Assembly: GCA_007644065.1 (NCBI GenBank)
Contig: VJWN01000006.1
Span: forward strand, 1,488,001 to 1,552,000
DNA: 64,000 nt
Direction of reading: 5' to 3'
Origin: Margaritispora aquatica
Lineage: Eukaryota; Ascomycota; Leotiomycetes; Helotiales; Discinellaceae
Part shown: positions 10,876 to 21,230 of the stretch, one piece after another
Numbering within the stretch: the stretch's first letter is position 1
How the letters are laid out: every line of letters starts with the position of its first letter
The notes under the pieces: model-generated
The model's input: the letters and a program-made list of their open reading frames with translations, nothing else
Databases searched by the model: none
What the model was told of the DNA's origin: nothing
Made by a program: the position numbers and the translations under genes

Positions 10876-12538
10876 GGTTATGACCAGCTCAGATTGCCAT
10901 ACATACTAATAGTCACTAGCCTTATTCACATAAGTAGTATAAACATGATCAGGAAGTTCAACGACGACGCCGCAATGCTAATGAAGATATTTTTCTCCTC
11001 AAGATCACATTGATTATTTGTGTGTATAATAAATCCTTCATAGTCGCTGCTTCATGCAACACGCGTGCCTTACTATTTCATCTCTCGGTCTGCTATTTGC
11101 CACGTCGGCCAATCCATTAAGATCAGCAACGAGAGGAGGGGAGCGTCCTCCTGCAATTGCATGTCTATCATGCACAGTCTTGACATGTACAGGTGAGTAT
11201 GGCCTTAGTGCGGCATTCAAGCGAACGATACGGATGCGGTACCTAGGCGAGGACGTGCTCTGAATCAAGACATCAAAGAAGTGTCCGATGCAGGAGACGA
11301 GAGTCAAGTCAAAGATACGCAATGTTTTCGAGTATATCTTACGGTGTGCAACGACTTGCTTTTGTTCTGCTGCTGGTCCGGACACTGCTTATGAGCTCCC
11401 CGATGGTGCTGAAGAAAACATGCCATGACCATGTCAGCTCAACTCAACTCCACACGTTGTAATTTCACAGCCGTAGCTTCGTATTGGATTGGCGTTAGGG
11501 ATGCGAGTCCGCCATTGATTGGAAATGAACAGAAGACAAAGACCTTAAGATAGCTTCTGCCCCTATTCAGTTCCCGTCGAGTGCAGAGTTCCGGCTGCTT
11601 GTTCTGCTGCTTGCTCCTGTTAACGAAGTCAGGAACACCCAATAATTTTCTCGAGGTTGCCGGCGAAATTCGAGAAATTTCGGAAGCAAATGCGCCGCGG
11701 CTGTGGAGAGATGGTGTGTGTGGACTGAGCTGGGACTCATTTTGGATGCAAGTCCTACATGGTCAGGGGAGCTTTGGAGGGGCAAGGACAGACATCATAA
11801 AAGTGACATGGGAGGATATGGACGCCAAAAATCCACCACCGCCACTTTCCATCATCACCATCCGCCAGACCAGGGAGCTGCTGTACAATACTGCAGCTGC
11901 ATTATCCGAGTGGTGCGCTGAAGTGAACACCTCGAACTTCATTGTAGATCATGGTATGGGCACTCTGGGATAACCCTAGAACTTCACATGGCATTTGGAT
12001 GATTTCACGGGCACGGTGAAAATAATTTCTGTTCGATGAAAAATAATTCCTGCAGATCCGTAGTCTCACTCACAGACAGCAAAGCCAGTCCCAGGTATCA
12101 GGTATAGATCCTCAACCGCCTCACTTTACTGCTAGAGAAACATTGTTCCGTCGCTGTCTCTCGATGATCGATGGGTTGCAGGACGTCCTGTTCTTGGATG
12201 TCAATTTCCTCATGAGCAAGCGAGGATGCAATCCGTATCTGACGTGTCAGTTGAAGTGGAACTATGGCCGGATTGTGGAGGTGTGTCGAGCAACCAGTCG
12301 ACTAGAAATTGACGAGTCGAACGACTCGGATATCAATAGAAAAAGTTGTCACCATTGCCATGTGAAGCCCCGTTACACCGAGTTCGACTGTCTCTCCCGC
12401 TCTAGGATATTAAGCCCGTCTTCTGCTGTGAATCATGAATTTCATATGTATTATTGAAGTTACAATGTTGGGTGGGAGCACAGCTTGAAGGCGGTGAGCC
12501 AAACCAACATCATCATGCCCATTTTATTTCAAAATTCC
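10876..12538. other. Intergenic, no supported gene
   Basis: Frames at 11038-11385 (minus), 11581-11973 (plus) and 12143-12457 (plus) show no domain, signal peptide or consistent intron structure. I see nothing else definable. Confidence 0.4.
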
Positions 12539-14475
12539 CTAGAACGAGCTCTGGGCAAGACGCATTGCGGCATTCTTTGCGTCAACCTTGTCCTCGTCGT
12601 CTTCTTCCTTGAGTCCTAGAAGTCCACCGGCGCTTGTTCCACTCTGTGCTCTATCACGACCGGAAGCATCATCGTCATTTTCCTCTGGAACGTTGGACAT
12701 GAAACTCCCTGAAATACTCCTGTTCAAGACGTCAGGTCTTCGGGGTGCTCCACTCCAGCTGTCACCTTTAGGTCCTTGTGAAGGTGCCAGGCTAGTACGG
12801 CGCGATGTTATTGGATGTGCTTCTCTTCCCAGCCGGCTCAACCCACCGGAAGAATCGATGGCTCGGATGTCGGGCCTGACAGTTTCGAGAGTGGCTAAAG
12901 TTCGACGTTCTGCCTCAATCTCGCGAATCACATATTCCCGGATGCTAAGTCTCAAATCGGCCGCTGTCCGAGCGAACCAGCGACGCTGCTCTTGCAGCAG
13001 GTTGCTGGTAACCCGCTGAGTTTTACCAAGAAGGTAGAGCTCATTACTCCGTGCCTCATCCAATGCCGAAATAGCTTCGTCAACCTTCTCCCGTCGCACA
13101 GATGAACTAGATTTTAATCTGTCTGCCGCATTTAACTTGCTACGTGTAAGCTGCTGGGCTTGCAACAATTCACGAAGCAAAATGTGTCGGTTGGTAAGTG
13201 TTTCTTTCACAATAAACGCATCCTGGGAGTGATATTGCATAGGATCGCCAAGCGTGGTCGCTTCAGCGGTTCCTTGAGCGGCATGATAGTCTCCTGTGGT
13301 CTGAATGGTCTTTCCCAGCTTGCGATAAGCATTAGCAAGGCCTTGATGCGGCTCCTGTATGTTCATTGCACCAAGCTTGACACCGAAGTCGGACTCTGCA
13401 AGACCAAGACCTGAAGAGAGTCAGCGAGCATCTATCATAAGTGAGGGACTGCCAACCTCTGCGAGCTTTTACCAACTTATCGACTTTGTGGCCTGCATCC
13501 ATTGTCCCGAGATAGAAAAGCTTCACGATTGGGCGAGCATCTTGGAGCTCTGGCGTATCATCTGGGGGTGGAGCAAACTGCTTTATGACTCTTCTTCGTA
13601 CGCCAGTTGCCGGTTGTTTTCTCTTCAGCATTGGGCTATAGCCAAAATCGCTTTCAACAAAAAGAACCATTTCATCATCTCTCATCAAAACTTCGTTTGC
13701 GCACACATAATTGAGCCATCTTTGGAGTGACGCCTTGACGCGAGCTTCATCTTCGTCCGTTCCAGCACCAGCAGATGTCAATGCAGGCGGAACTGCTGGT
13801 ACAATCGCTTCCGGGTTTGAGGAGATCAAATGTTCTGCGAGCTTTATGAATTCAGAGTGTGTGCGACGAACATCGCGGAATTGGGTAGTTCGGAATTTTG
13901 GAAGATTTGTCTGTGGGAAGTAGGTATTAGCAAAATAACAGCATGTCATACATAGCATCCTCGCGTACATGAATATCAAATCTCATAATAGGATCTTTCC
14001 GCCCTGTCCGTTCCAATCCCGTAATCTTTGCTTGTAGTTTGTACTGAGGTCCTTGGGGTGCCTGTTGTTGGCGGGCTGAGGAATTCCTCTGCGACTCTTG
14101 TCTCTGAACTTGTCCCTGATATTGTTGTTGGGCAGGAATTGCTTGCTGCTGTTGATTTGCGAACGCAGCTTCAGACTGACTGCGGAAGGATTCAGCAGTG
14201 TCTGGTCTATGACTCTGACTATCACTCTCTGCTACAGACTCCGTTCCCGCACTGCTCTCTGGCCTGTTAAAACCATTCCCGCTTATCGCATCTTCAGTTG
14301 AATATCCTTGGTTTGCAGATGGTTGCGAGCTATATGGCGTGGGAGAAGGTGGCACCTCTCCTGAGGTTGGGAAAGAGCTTGTTCGTGCATGTTGTGGGGA
14401 GGAGACTGGCGATGATCCCCAAGGAGAGGCTCCAGCAGGATTGTCCGCATCGTGTATTGAGGTCGAGTAGTCCAT
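12539..14475 (-). CDS. vps17: Vacuolar protein sorting protein 17 (retromer PX-BAR sorting nexin)
   Basis: Exons 14475-13969, 13910-13457 and 13410-12539 (introns 58 and 46 nt, both with good branch sites) give 610 aa. The first 140 residues are disordered, Ser/Gln-rich (QQQQ runs). A PX domain follows at about 145-270: LQAKITGLERTGRKDPIMRF, then TNLPKFRTTQFRDVRRTHSEF and the Pro-rich AIVPAVPP loop, with VKASLQRWLNYV closing the domain. The segment APPPDDTPELQDARP and then KLFYLGTMDAGHKVDKLVKARRG leads into a helical BAR-type region (about 310-530) with LQEQRRWFARTAADLRLSIREY. The acidic C-terminal tail is disordered. Vps17 dimerises with Vps5 in the membrane-deforming half of retromer on endosomes, returning receptors to the Golgi. 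It is divergent from MEF2, with starts 433 bp apart. Confidence 0.93.
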
Positions 14476-14908
14476 CGTAGCGACAGAGAGCGTTCCAATC
14501 TAATCAAGATTGTCGAGTGCTTTTGCTCTCGCTTTGCAGTGAGCGTGCGCTGTTCTGGACAATGACGTCGACACCGTCAACCTCTCCCGACTCTCCAATG
14601 GCAAGAAGGACGACACGCGATGTTCAAAACAATTGTTCGATGCAATTGAGGATGAGATCGTTGCTGCAGAACAGCCGACAATTGTTGTTTGATGGCATCA
14701 GCATCTACACCAACCTCAACGCTGGGTCAAGTTGCCGCAGGCTTCCGCCAACCAGACCCGAATGCCCCAGGCCGACAGGCACTAAACGCCTTTAAGCGAG
14801 CCTCAACTTCTGGTGAACTTTTGATTGGAGACAGTGACAACAACATAGCATGACATCCTATATCACAATACACTCATCTATGTTACATTAACTCATAACT
14901 GAGTAAAG
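14476..14908. promoter_or_regulatory. Divergent VPS17/MEF2 intergenic region
   Basis: This 433-bp interval contains the start regions of both flanking genes. It also contains a small open frame described separately. Immediately before the MEF2 ATG the sequence is AT-rich (TAACTCATAACTGAG). Confidence 0.4.
14692..14853 (+). CDS. Small open reading frame between VPS17 and MEF2
   Basis: An ATG at 14692 opens a frame of about 53 codons ending in TGA near 14850. The product is Ala/Thr/Gln-rich at the start, then reads TLGQVAAGFRQPDPNAPGRQ and ends GELLIGDSDNNIA, which looks more protein-like than random. The other two plus frames upstream (14560-14690) are also open, so this may be the last exon of a longer short gene whose start I cannot fix. 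Function unknown. Confidence 0.3.
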   Translation: MASASTPTSTLGQVAAGFRQPDPNAPGRQALNAFKRASTSGELLIGDSDNNIA

Positions 14909-17623
14909 GTGATGAGTTTACTGTCCTCAAGGAGATGTTGTGTAAGATGGCAACAGAATCTTCAATATATCACCACTTCTAGGATCTCACTGTCAAAGTC
15001 AACATGTCTTACCAAGCCACAGTATTATTCCATGCATCATGAGCACAGCATCAAAAGAACCAGGAATATTGGCATTATTGCTCACATCGATGCGGTGAGT
15101 TATCAGTTATCTACGTTTATTTTACTCAACTCACTCTTGTTAGGGAAAGACAACTACCACAGAGCGCATGCTCTATTATAGTGGCTTCACAAGGAGAATA
15201 GGAGGTAAGTCATGATTTCTCCCACCTCAATGTGTGCACATCTTCAGAGTCTGATCGAATTGACCTACTTACAATTCTCGTGGGTAGATGTCGATGACGG
15301 TTCTACTGTAACAGATTTTCTTCCTGCTGAGAGAGCCAGAGGTATCACAATTCAATCGGCGGCTGTAACTTTCCACTGGCCTCCTTCACACAATGGACCT
15401 CTGCCCGCATCAGACGAGCCGAGATCTCACTTCACGCACACTGTGAACCTCATCGACACCCCAGGGCATGCAGATTTTACCTTCGAGGTCATCCGCTCAT
15501 TGAGAATCTTAGATGGTGCGGTATGCATTCTCGACGGAGTTGCAGGAGTTGAGGCTCAGACAGAGAAGGTCTGGGCTCAAGCAAAAAATTGGAGTATTCC
15601 AAGAATTGTCTTTGTCAACAAGCTTGACCGTGATGGCGCGGCATTTGAGAGGACTGTGAAAGAAATTGGGTCGAGACTTCGCGGCTGGCCTGCAGTATGC
15701 CAAATTCCATGGTGGGAAGGGGGCAAAGGGCGGTTTGCAGGAGTTGGAGATGCTATCAATCTTCGTGCAATGAAATGGGCTGAGGGTGGCGACGGCAAAA
15801 CCATCCAAAATTTCACCATGGAACAACTTGAAAAGGAAGATCCTGGACTGCGGTTAGAGCTTGTGAAAGCCCGCGCTGCTTTGGTTGAAGCACTCTGCGA
15901 ATTTGATGAACAACTTCTCGAAACGTGGCTGGAATGCGATGATGACAGCCAGGCAGTGCCAGCTCAGGCTATCAGAGATAGCTTAAGAAGATGCATCATT
16001 GACGGGTCTGGAAAGCTGATTCCAGTCTTTGCAGGAGCTAGCTTCAGAAATATTGGCGTCCAACCTCTGATGGATGCTGTTGATGATCTTCTACCAGATC
16101 CAACCGAAAGACCCGATCCCGAGATCAGTCTCGGATCACAGAAAGGAGGCCTGTCAGACCTTCTTAGCGGCAAAATGACTTTACACAAAGGCACGAACAA
16201 GCATGTAGCAAAGAAGGCGCCTAAATCTGATGTCACAGTATCTCATATTGGGGGATGTGCTCTTGCATTCAAAGTAGTCAACGACGCACGTCGAGGGGTA
16301 CTGGTGTATATTCGGGTATATTCCGGAACAATCAAACGCAGTGCTGCTCTATGGAACACAAACCTGCACGTTACCGAGCGAGCGCAGCGTCTCTTGCAGA
16401 TGCAAGCATCTGATGCAGTCGAGATAGAGCACATTTCTGCTGGTCAGATCGGGGTGATAGCAGGCTTAAAACATGCTAGAACCGGCGATACCCTGATCTC
16501 ATACCCTGGTGTAAACCCTAAGTCAGGACCACCATCACCCATACACACTCTTCAGCTCCGGCCTATTGAAGTTCCTCCGCCTGTTTTCTTTGCAGCTATA
16601 GAACCGCACAGTTTGAGCGAAGAGAAAAATGTAGCCGAAATACTTGCTCTTCTTCTTCGAGAAGATCCCAGTCTACATGTCAACACTGATGAAGAGTCCG
16701 GTCAAATGCTTCTTAGTGGGATGGGTGAACTTCATTTAGAGATTGCCCGGGATCGTTTGGTCAACGATTTCAAGGCGAAAGCCACTATGGGCAATATTGA
16801 GATCAGCTATAGAGAATGTGTGCTGTCCAACACTACCCGCCACCGAGTTGTATTTGATAGAGAGGTCGCAGGTAAGAGGGGTAAGGCTGCGTGTACAGCA
16901 AGCATTCATTCTATGGATGACATGGACCATTCTCCAGAGAATAGCTTTGAAAGGGATGGGAACACGATCTCGATACATATCCCGACATCTTCGAGCGATG
17001 ACGACGGATTCTCTCTGCCTCCCGAACTATCAATAGCGACGATCCATGCAGCGCTCGTCAACGGTGCAGTAGCAGCCTTAGCTCGAGGTCCTCGTCGGGC
17101 CTTCCCGCTCCATGCAAGCCACGTAGCACTGCATTTCGACCCCGCAAGCGACTACTTCGGGTCTGACACGTCGCCTGCAGCCCTTTCTTCAGCAGCTCGA
17201 CTATCGGTCCAAGCAGCTCTCAAGGAAGCTTTCGCAAACGACAACATAGGGCTCATGGAACCGGTCATGAACGTCGTCATCTCCTGTGACGAGGCGACAT
17301 TGGGAGCAATCGTCCATGATCTGTCCTCAGCACGGGGAGGCCATGTGCTGTCACTTGAGAACGATGGTAACGATGAAGGATCTGACGATCTCCCAAGCAT
17401 TGATGCAAGCAGAATCTATGCACCGCCCGATCCTTTTGCCTCTAGCGCCGGTGGGAGCTCAGAAGGGCCGGGGCAGCAGAGGCAAGTCACTGCTAGAGTG
17501 CCACTAAAGGAGATGGTGGGTTATCTAAAGCATCTCAGGAGTCTTACAGGCGGGAGAGGAACTTTTATCATGAGTGTTGACAAATTTGAACGTTTGTCCG
17601 GGCCGCGAGAGAAGGCTCTGTAG
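14909..17623 (+). CDS. MEF2: Mitochondrial elongation factor G2 (ribosome-recycling GTPase)
   Basis: Exons 14909-15094, 15144-15204 and 15288-17623 (introns 49 and 83 nt) encode 860 aa. The first 45 residues are Arg/Ser/Thr-rich without acidic residues, a mitochondrial presequence. The GTPase domain shows the G1 loop completed across intron 1 (HIDAGKTTTTE, residues 59-69), the G2 region [17 protein letters not shown]3 DTPGH (139-143) and G4 NKLD (193-196). Domains II to V follow, with [11 protein letters not shown] in domain III and the C-terminal [19 protein letters not shown] of domain V. Paralogues EF-G1 and EF-G2 divide translocation and ribosome recycling in mitochondria; the [13 protein letters not shown] sequence and the inserted stretches favour the EF-G2/Mef2 type. 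It lies 433 bp from divergent VPS17. Confidence 0.93.
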
Positions 17624-18625
17624 AAGTATGTAGATCAATGTACCATTACTAAAGTGCCGAGTAGCAGAAAACATGCCGCATCAAGCCTCAATCAGCGTAA
17701 TTTCCTGGGTGCAGACCTGTTCTGAGCATCATAAGATTAGTTGAGAACAATCAACTCCTGAATGGGTTACTTAGGCATTTCGCAACTATTATTCAAGATA
17801 TCACTTTGCTAAACATCAGTATTTTTATTCGCTGCATTATAAGACTAGCCATCACATGATCTGAACATGTCATAGCTGTGTGATCATGTAGCAAAAGCGA
17901 CATGCTTCACTCTTTGCACGTTTCTCAAGATAGAAGATACCAGAAAGACGATCGCATACGACTCCCAAATATCAACGATCATGACATGCGGTTATCATCT
18001 TCATTCAATTGCTACCTTGTTCGTGAAATGAGAGGCCCCTGCCCACAAGGTTCAGTCCTGTCGAGTTCACCATAGTAAATGAAGAGCTATCATCTCGGCG
18101 GCAACAACGTCGAAACTAAAAGTCTTATAGACCTGCTGCGTACTTCAACTTCGTCAATGGTAGCGGATAGGAAATCTTATGAGTTGGAAATCAAAAGGGC
18201 CTTTTTAGCTCAAAGTTTGGAAAGGCTCCATGTTATTTCATGGTTAGCTTGTTCGCCAGTTTTCGACGAGATCTGTCCATCTTAAAGTATGCGCACATTT
18301 TACAACTCGCGTACTTGGAGATCTAAAGACCCAAAAATATGGTTACGTGCTCAGCACAACTGCGTATGTACTCTGGGTATCTCTCCGCTGTCACCTTGCG
18401 AGTCTGTTTTATGCCTACTCCCCCAGTTCCTTAAAAACATTCTCGAATACAACAAGTCAACAGCATACACGATTAACAGCGGTCATAGCATGCAAGTTCA
18501 CGAAATCTTCATTCTTTTGTTCTTCGCTTAGACCATTATTCACTCATACGGACATATATCCGAACCCGATCACTGCTGCCTTGAACTTGTATCTCATTAG
18601 CGAAAAACGATCATTCTGTTAGCAA
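17624..18625. other. Intergenic, no supported gene
   Basis: AT-rich 3' flank of MEF2 and 5' flank of the tRNA-like gene. Short frames at 18079-18531 are not supported. Confidence 0.45.
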
Positions 18626-18704
18626 GGACTCGTGGTTCAATGGTAGAATGCACTAAGTTCACGAATATTCAAGTGCGATCACGGTTCGACTCCGTGCGAG
18701 TTCA
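18626..18704 (+). tRNA. tRNA-like gene, anticodon not resolvable
   Basis: Acceptor strands GGACTCG (18626-18632) and CGAGTTC (18697-18703) pair over seven positions with one G-U, followed by discriminator A. The D arm GTTC-AATGGTA-GAAT pairs, and the T arm CACGG-TTCGACT-CCGTG is perfect. The internal A box TGGTTCAATGG (18633-18643) and B box GGTTCGACTCC (18683-18693) match pol III consensus, and a TTTT terminator follows at once. The anticodon arm is abnormal: GCACT/AGTGC encloses 17 nt instead of 7, and no arrangement of a 10-nt intron leaves T at position 33. It may be a decayed tRNA, a tRNA-derived element or an intron-bearing gene with unusual geometry. The D-arm resembles eukaryotic tRNA-Gly. 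Confidence 0.6.
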
Positions 18705-18708
18705 TTTT
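18705..18708 (+). terminator. Pol III T-run terminator
   Basis: TTTT begins directly after the discriminator base of the tRNA-like gene, the expected RNA polymerase III stop. Confidence 0.5.
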
Positions 18709-18847
18709 AAACTCCTTTCCTTTTCACTTCCACACTTCCATATGACTTTTTGCCTTATCATCTCACAAGACTTTTTGTCTCTATTCTACCCAATGCTCCT
18801 CAAATATAACGCCATTTTCACACCTCTGGTGATGAGCGAAATAGTAT

Positions 18848-20111
18848 TCACAACGTATACTTATTGAAGAAGTCCATGATAATTGGCGTGGCGTTCAAGT
18901 ACGTGCCAGCTGGATTATCACTATTTGGAGCTGTGCTGGGCCAGTCATGGTCGAGGCCTTTGACAAGGTAGTGTGTAATCATACCTAGCTTGCCAAAAGC
19001 TCCTCCATACTCATACTATTGCCAAATTAGAAGGCTGCCTATTCTGACCTGTTGTGCGACTTACCTTGAGAACGTTGCCGTCGTATAATGAGGTTGTCTT
19101 GTTGGTTAAGCCGAACCCTTCTCGCTTGCTGAATTCTCTGACCTGGTGAAAATTGTTAGTCAGTGGCATGCGAACGAAGGCTGTGCATAGATTTTATGTA
19201 TAGATATTAGCCAAGAATAGCGTGGCAGCAGATTAATGCCTACGTCGAGAAGTCCCCAAAACAACTCGCACCACGCTCAACATCACGACCAAGAAAAGAA
19301 AGGAGATCAAGTCAACTCACCCAATGCGGCACACTAGGCAAACACTCCCCTCTTCTTGGACCACCCGCATATGGAATCGTCCCATCTTCACTGCCGTGAA
19401 ACTCTAACACCGGCACTACCCTCGCATTCTCACATGAAATCACAATTGACTTAGGATCACAACTCGTTTCGTTCGAGCCCTGCACATAGAATGCGCCGGA
19501 GACTGGAGCAAAAGCTGCGATTTTTTGCGACAAAGTAGGATCGCAGGCGAGTTGGCCGCCAACGAAACCACCACCGTTGGATTTGCCGGCTGCGTAGATG
19601 CGGCTGCTGTCGATACAGTAGCGCTCCTCGAAATGGGCGATCATGGAGTTGGTGAAATCGAGATCGTCAATGCCGACCGAGGAGGGGTCGCCTTGCCATT
19701 GGTTCTGGTGCTTGTTAGTCTTTTCTCATCTCCTGTTGTAGCACTTTCTCGCTAGCGAATGGCACGACGAGAACCCACATCAATTCCTTGAGGATACACA
19801 GCAATGCCATTGGGATTCCATTGTTCGTTTGAAAATTGGCTCAGCTCTTCTTGTGAGGTAGAGTTCCTCGTCCGTCCGTGGAAAGAGAAGATGAGTGGGA
19901 CAGGTGTGCTAGGGTTATAGTTTGAGGGTATGTGGATTAAGTATGTTCGTGCAGTACCGTCAGATTGCGTGAATGATGTCTGATGGGATGGTCCACCTGC
20001 GGGGGACTGTGCAACTGGAAGGGCTTTGCCACATCCTGCTGATCCGGTCACTGCTAGGGAAGTGTGGGAGAGGGCCAGGATTGTAAGGAGGGAATTGAAT
20101 ATGCGAGACAT
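18848..20111 (-). CDS. Secreted esterase, feruloyl esterase B / CE1-like
   Basis: Four exons (20111-19779, 19704-19321, 19142-19065, 19015-18848), each a multiple of three, encode 320 aa. An N-terminal signal peptide (MSRIFNSLLTILALSHTSLA) precedes GCGKALP, the usual start of fungal CE1 esterases. The alpha/beta-hydrolase core shows PLIFSFHGR (oxyanion region), the nucleophile elbow GKSNGGG, the catalytic Asp in HGSEDGTIPY and the catalytic His in GLDHDWPS. This matches feruloyl esterase type B and related acetylxylan/PHB-depolymerase-like enzymes that release ferulate or acetyl groups from plant cell wall xylan. Extracellular action is inferred from the signal peptide. There is no carbohydrate-binding module in the predicted protein. 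The third intron (exon 2 to 3) is 178 nt, long for this window. Confidence 0.9.
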
Positions 20112-21230
20112 GATGTTCAGGATTCGATAGTGAAACACACCACGGCGAAGGAAAGCTGGGAATTGAAACTCAGATAGATATACGAGGTTTTGATGTGACA
20201 ACAGTCCCACAATCTATCAACCCCGTATTATATTAAGAATCTGATATAAGATCTCGGCGTAATCAGACTTTAGCCTGCCATAATTTACGTGAACCTCATT
20301 CACCGAGGAGAGAGAAGTGCCGAGACCAGGGTAAAGATCTGCAAAGCCTCACTTCACTGCTCCCTCGGCCCTTTTAAATATTGACAAACGTTGACGCGAA
20401 AACTGTAACTGCATATGTGGAATCCAGTTGAAGAAGCATTGGCGGCTCTTTGAAGCCAAGAATGCTAAGTCGTTACTTATGACCAGCCAATTTTGAAAAA
20501 TTTCCCCGCAACCCCACATACCCCCACCCTTTCCTGCACTAACCCTGGGTTGCTCTCCTGGGGTAGAGATCGACGAGTGTTGATTCAACTCATTGATTTA
20601 TCCGGGTTCAAAGTGAGGGTTCGAATTTTTGACATAGCTATCACGGGGATACGCATGTCTTCTTGATCGGCTCATCTTGTGACGAGGTGCATCCCATGTG
20701 ATAGAAACGTTGTCAACACCTGTGTTCTAGAGTCATTCTCATTGAACACAGGATGGCGAGGAAAGACATCGTGGAGAAGGAAAGTAATGAGGAAATGAGT
20801 TGGTGTTACAAAAATGTATCTTATACACTTACCAACTAGTATGCGTAGGGGCAAGCTGGATTTTTTGATAGGTGGCAGACGATTTAAATCAGGGCTGGCG
20901 ACCAGAAGTCATGTCAATTGCTGAAGGATAGGCTAAGAACGTAAGAATGCAAGGAGAAAGAAGTCTTAGGACTCAATATACTACTGTATATCGAAGAGTT
21001 TAATAAATATATTATCAAGATCGGTTATGCGAATGCAGTAAGGGATCTGCGTCATAACTAGAAATTAGTGTTCTACTAGCAAATGGTCTCACTTATTGGA
21101 ATGAATACTAACTACAAAGTACGGAAATTTGCAGAGGAGATGAACACAATCCTATTTGAACTTAGGACATGTCTAACTCTGTACATGGTTACCAGTAATT
21201 ATGCTAAAGAATTGATATCTACTTGCTGGA
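20112..21230. other. Intergenic, esterase promoter region
   Basis: Upstream region of the esterase and 3' flank of the neighbouring secreted protein. Repeats of AT-rich sequence at 20980-21060. No supported gene. Confidence 0.45.

Noticed and set aside
12588..13019. Plus-strand frame opposite VPS17
   Set aside because: Antisense of the VPS17 BAR and tail exons; Ser-rich because of codon mirroring.
20600..20625. GGTTCGAAT-like B box
   Set aside because: No pairing acceptor or T arm around it, so not a tRNA.
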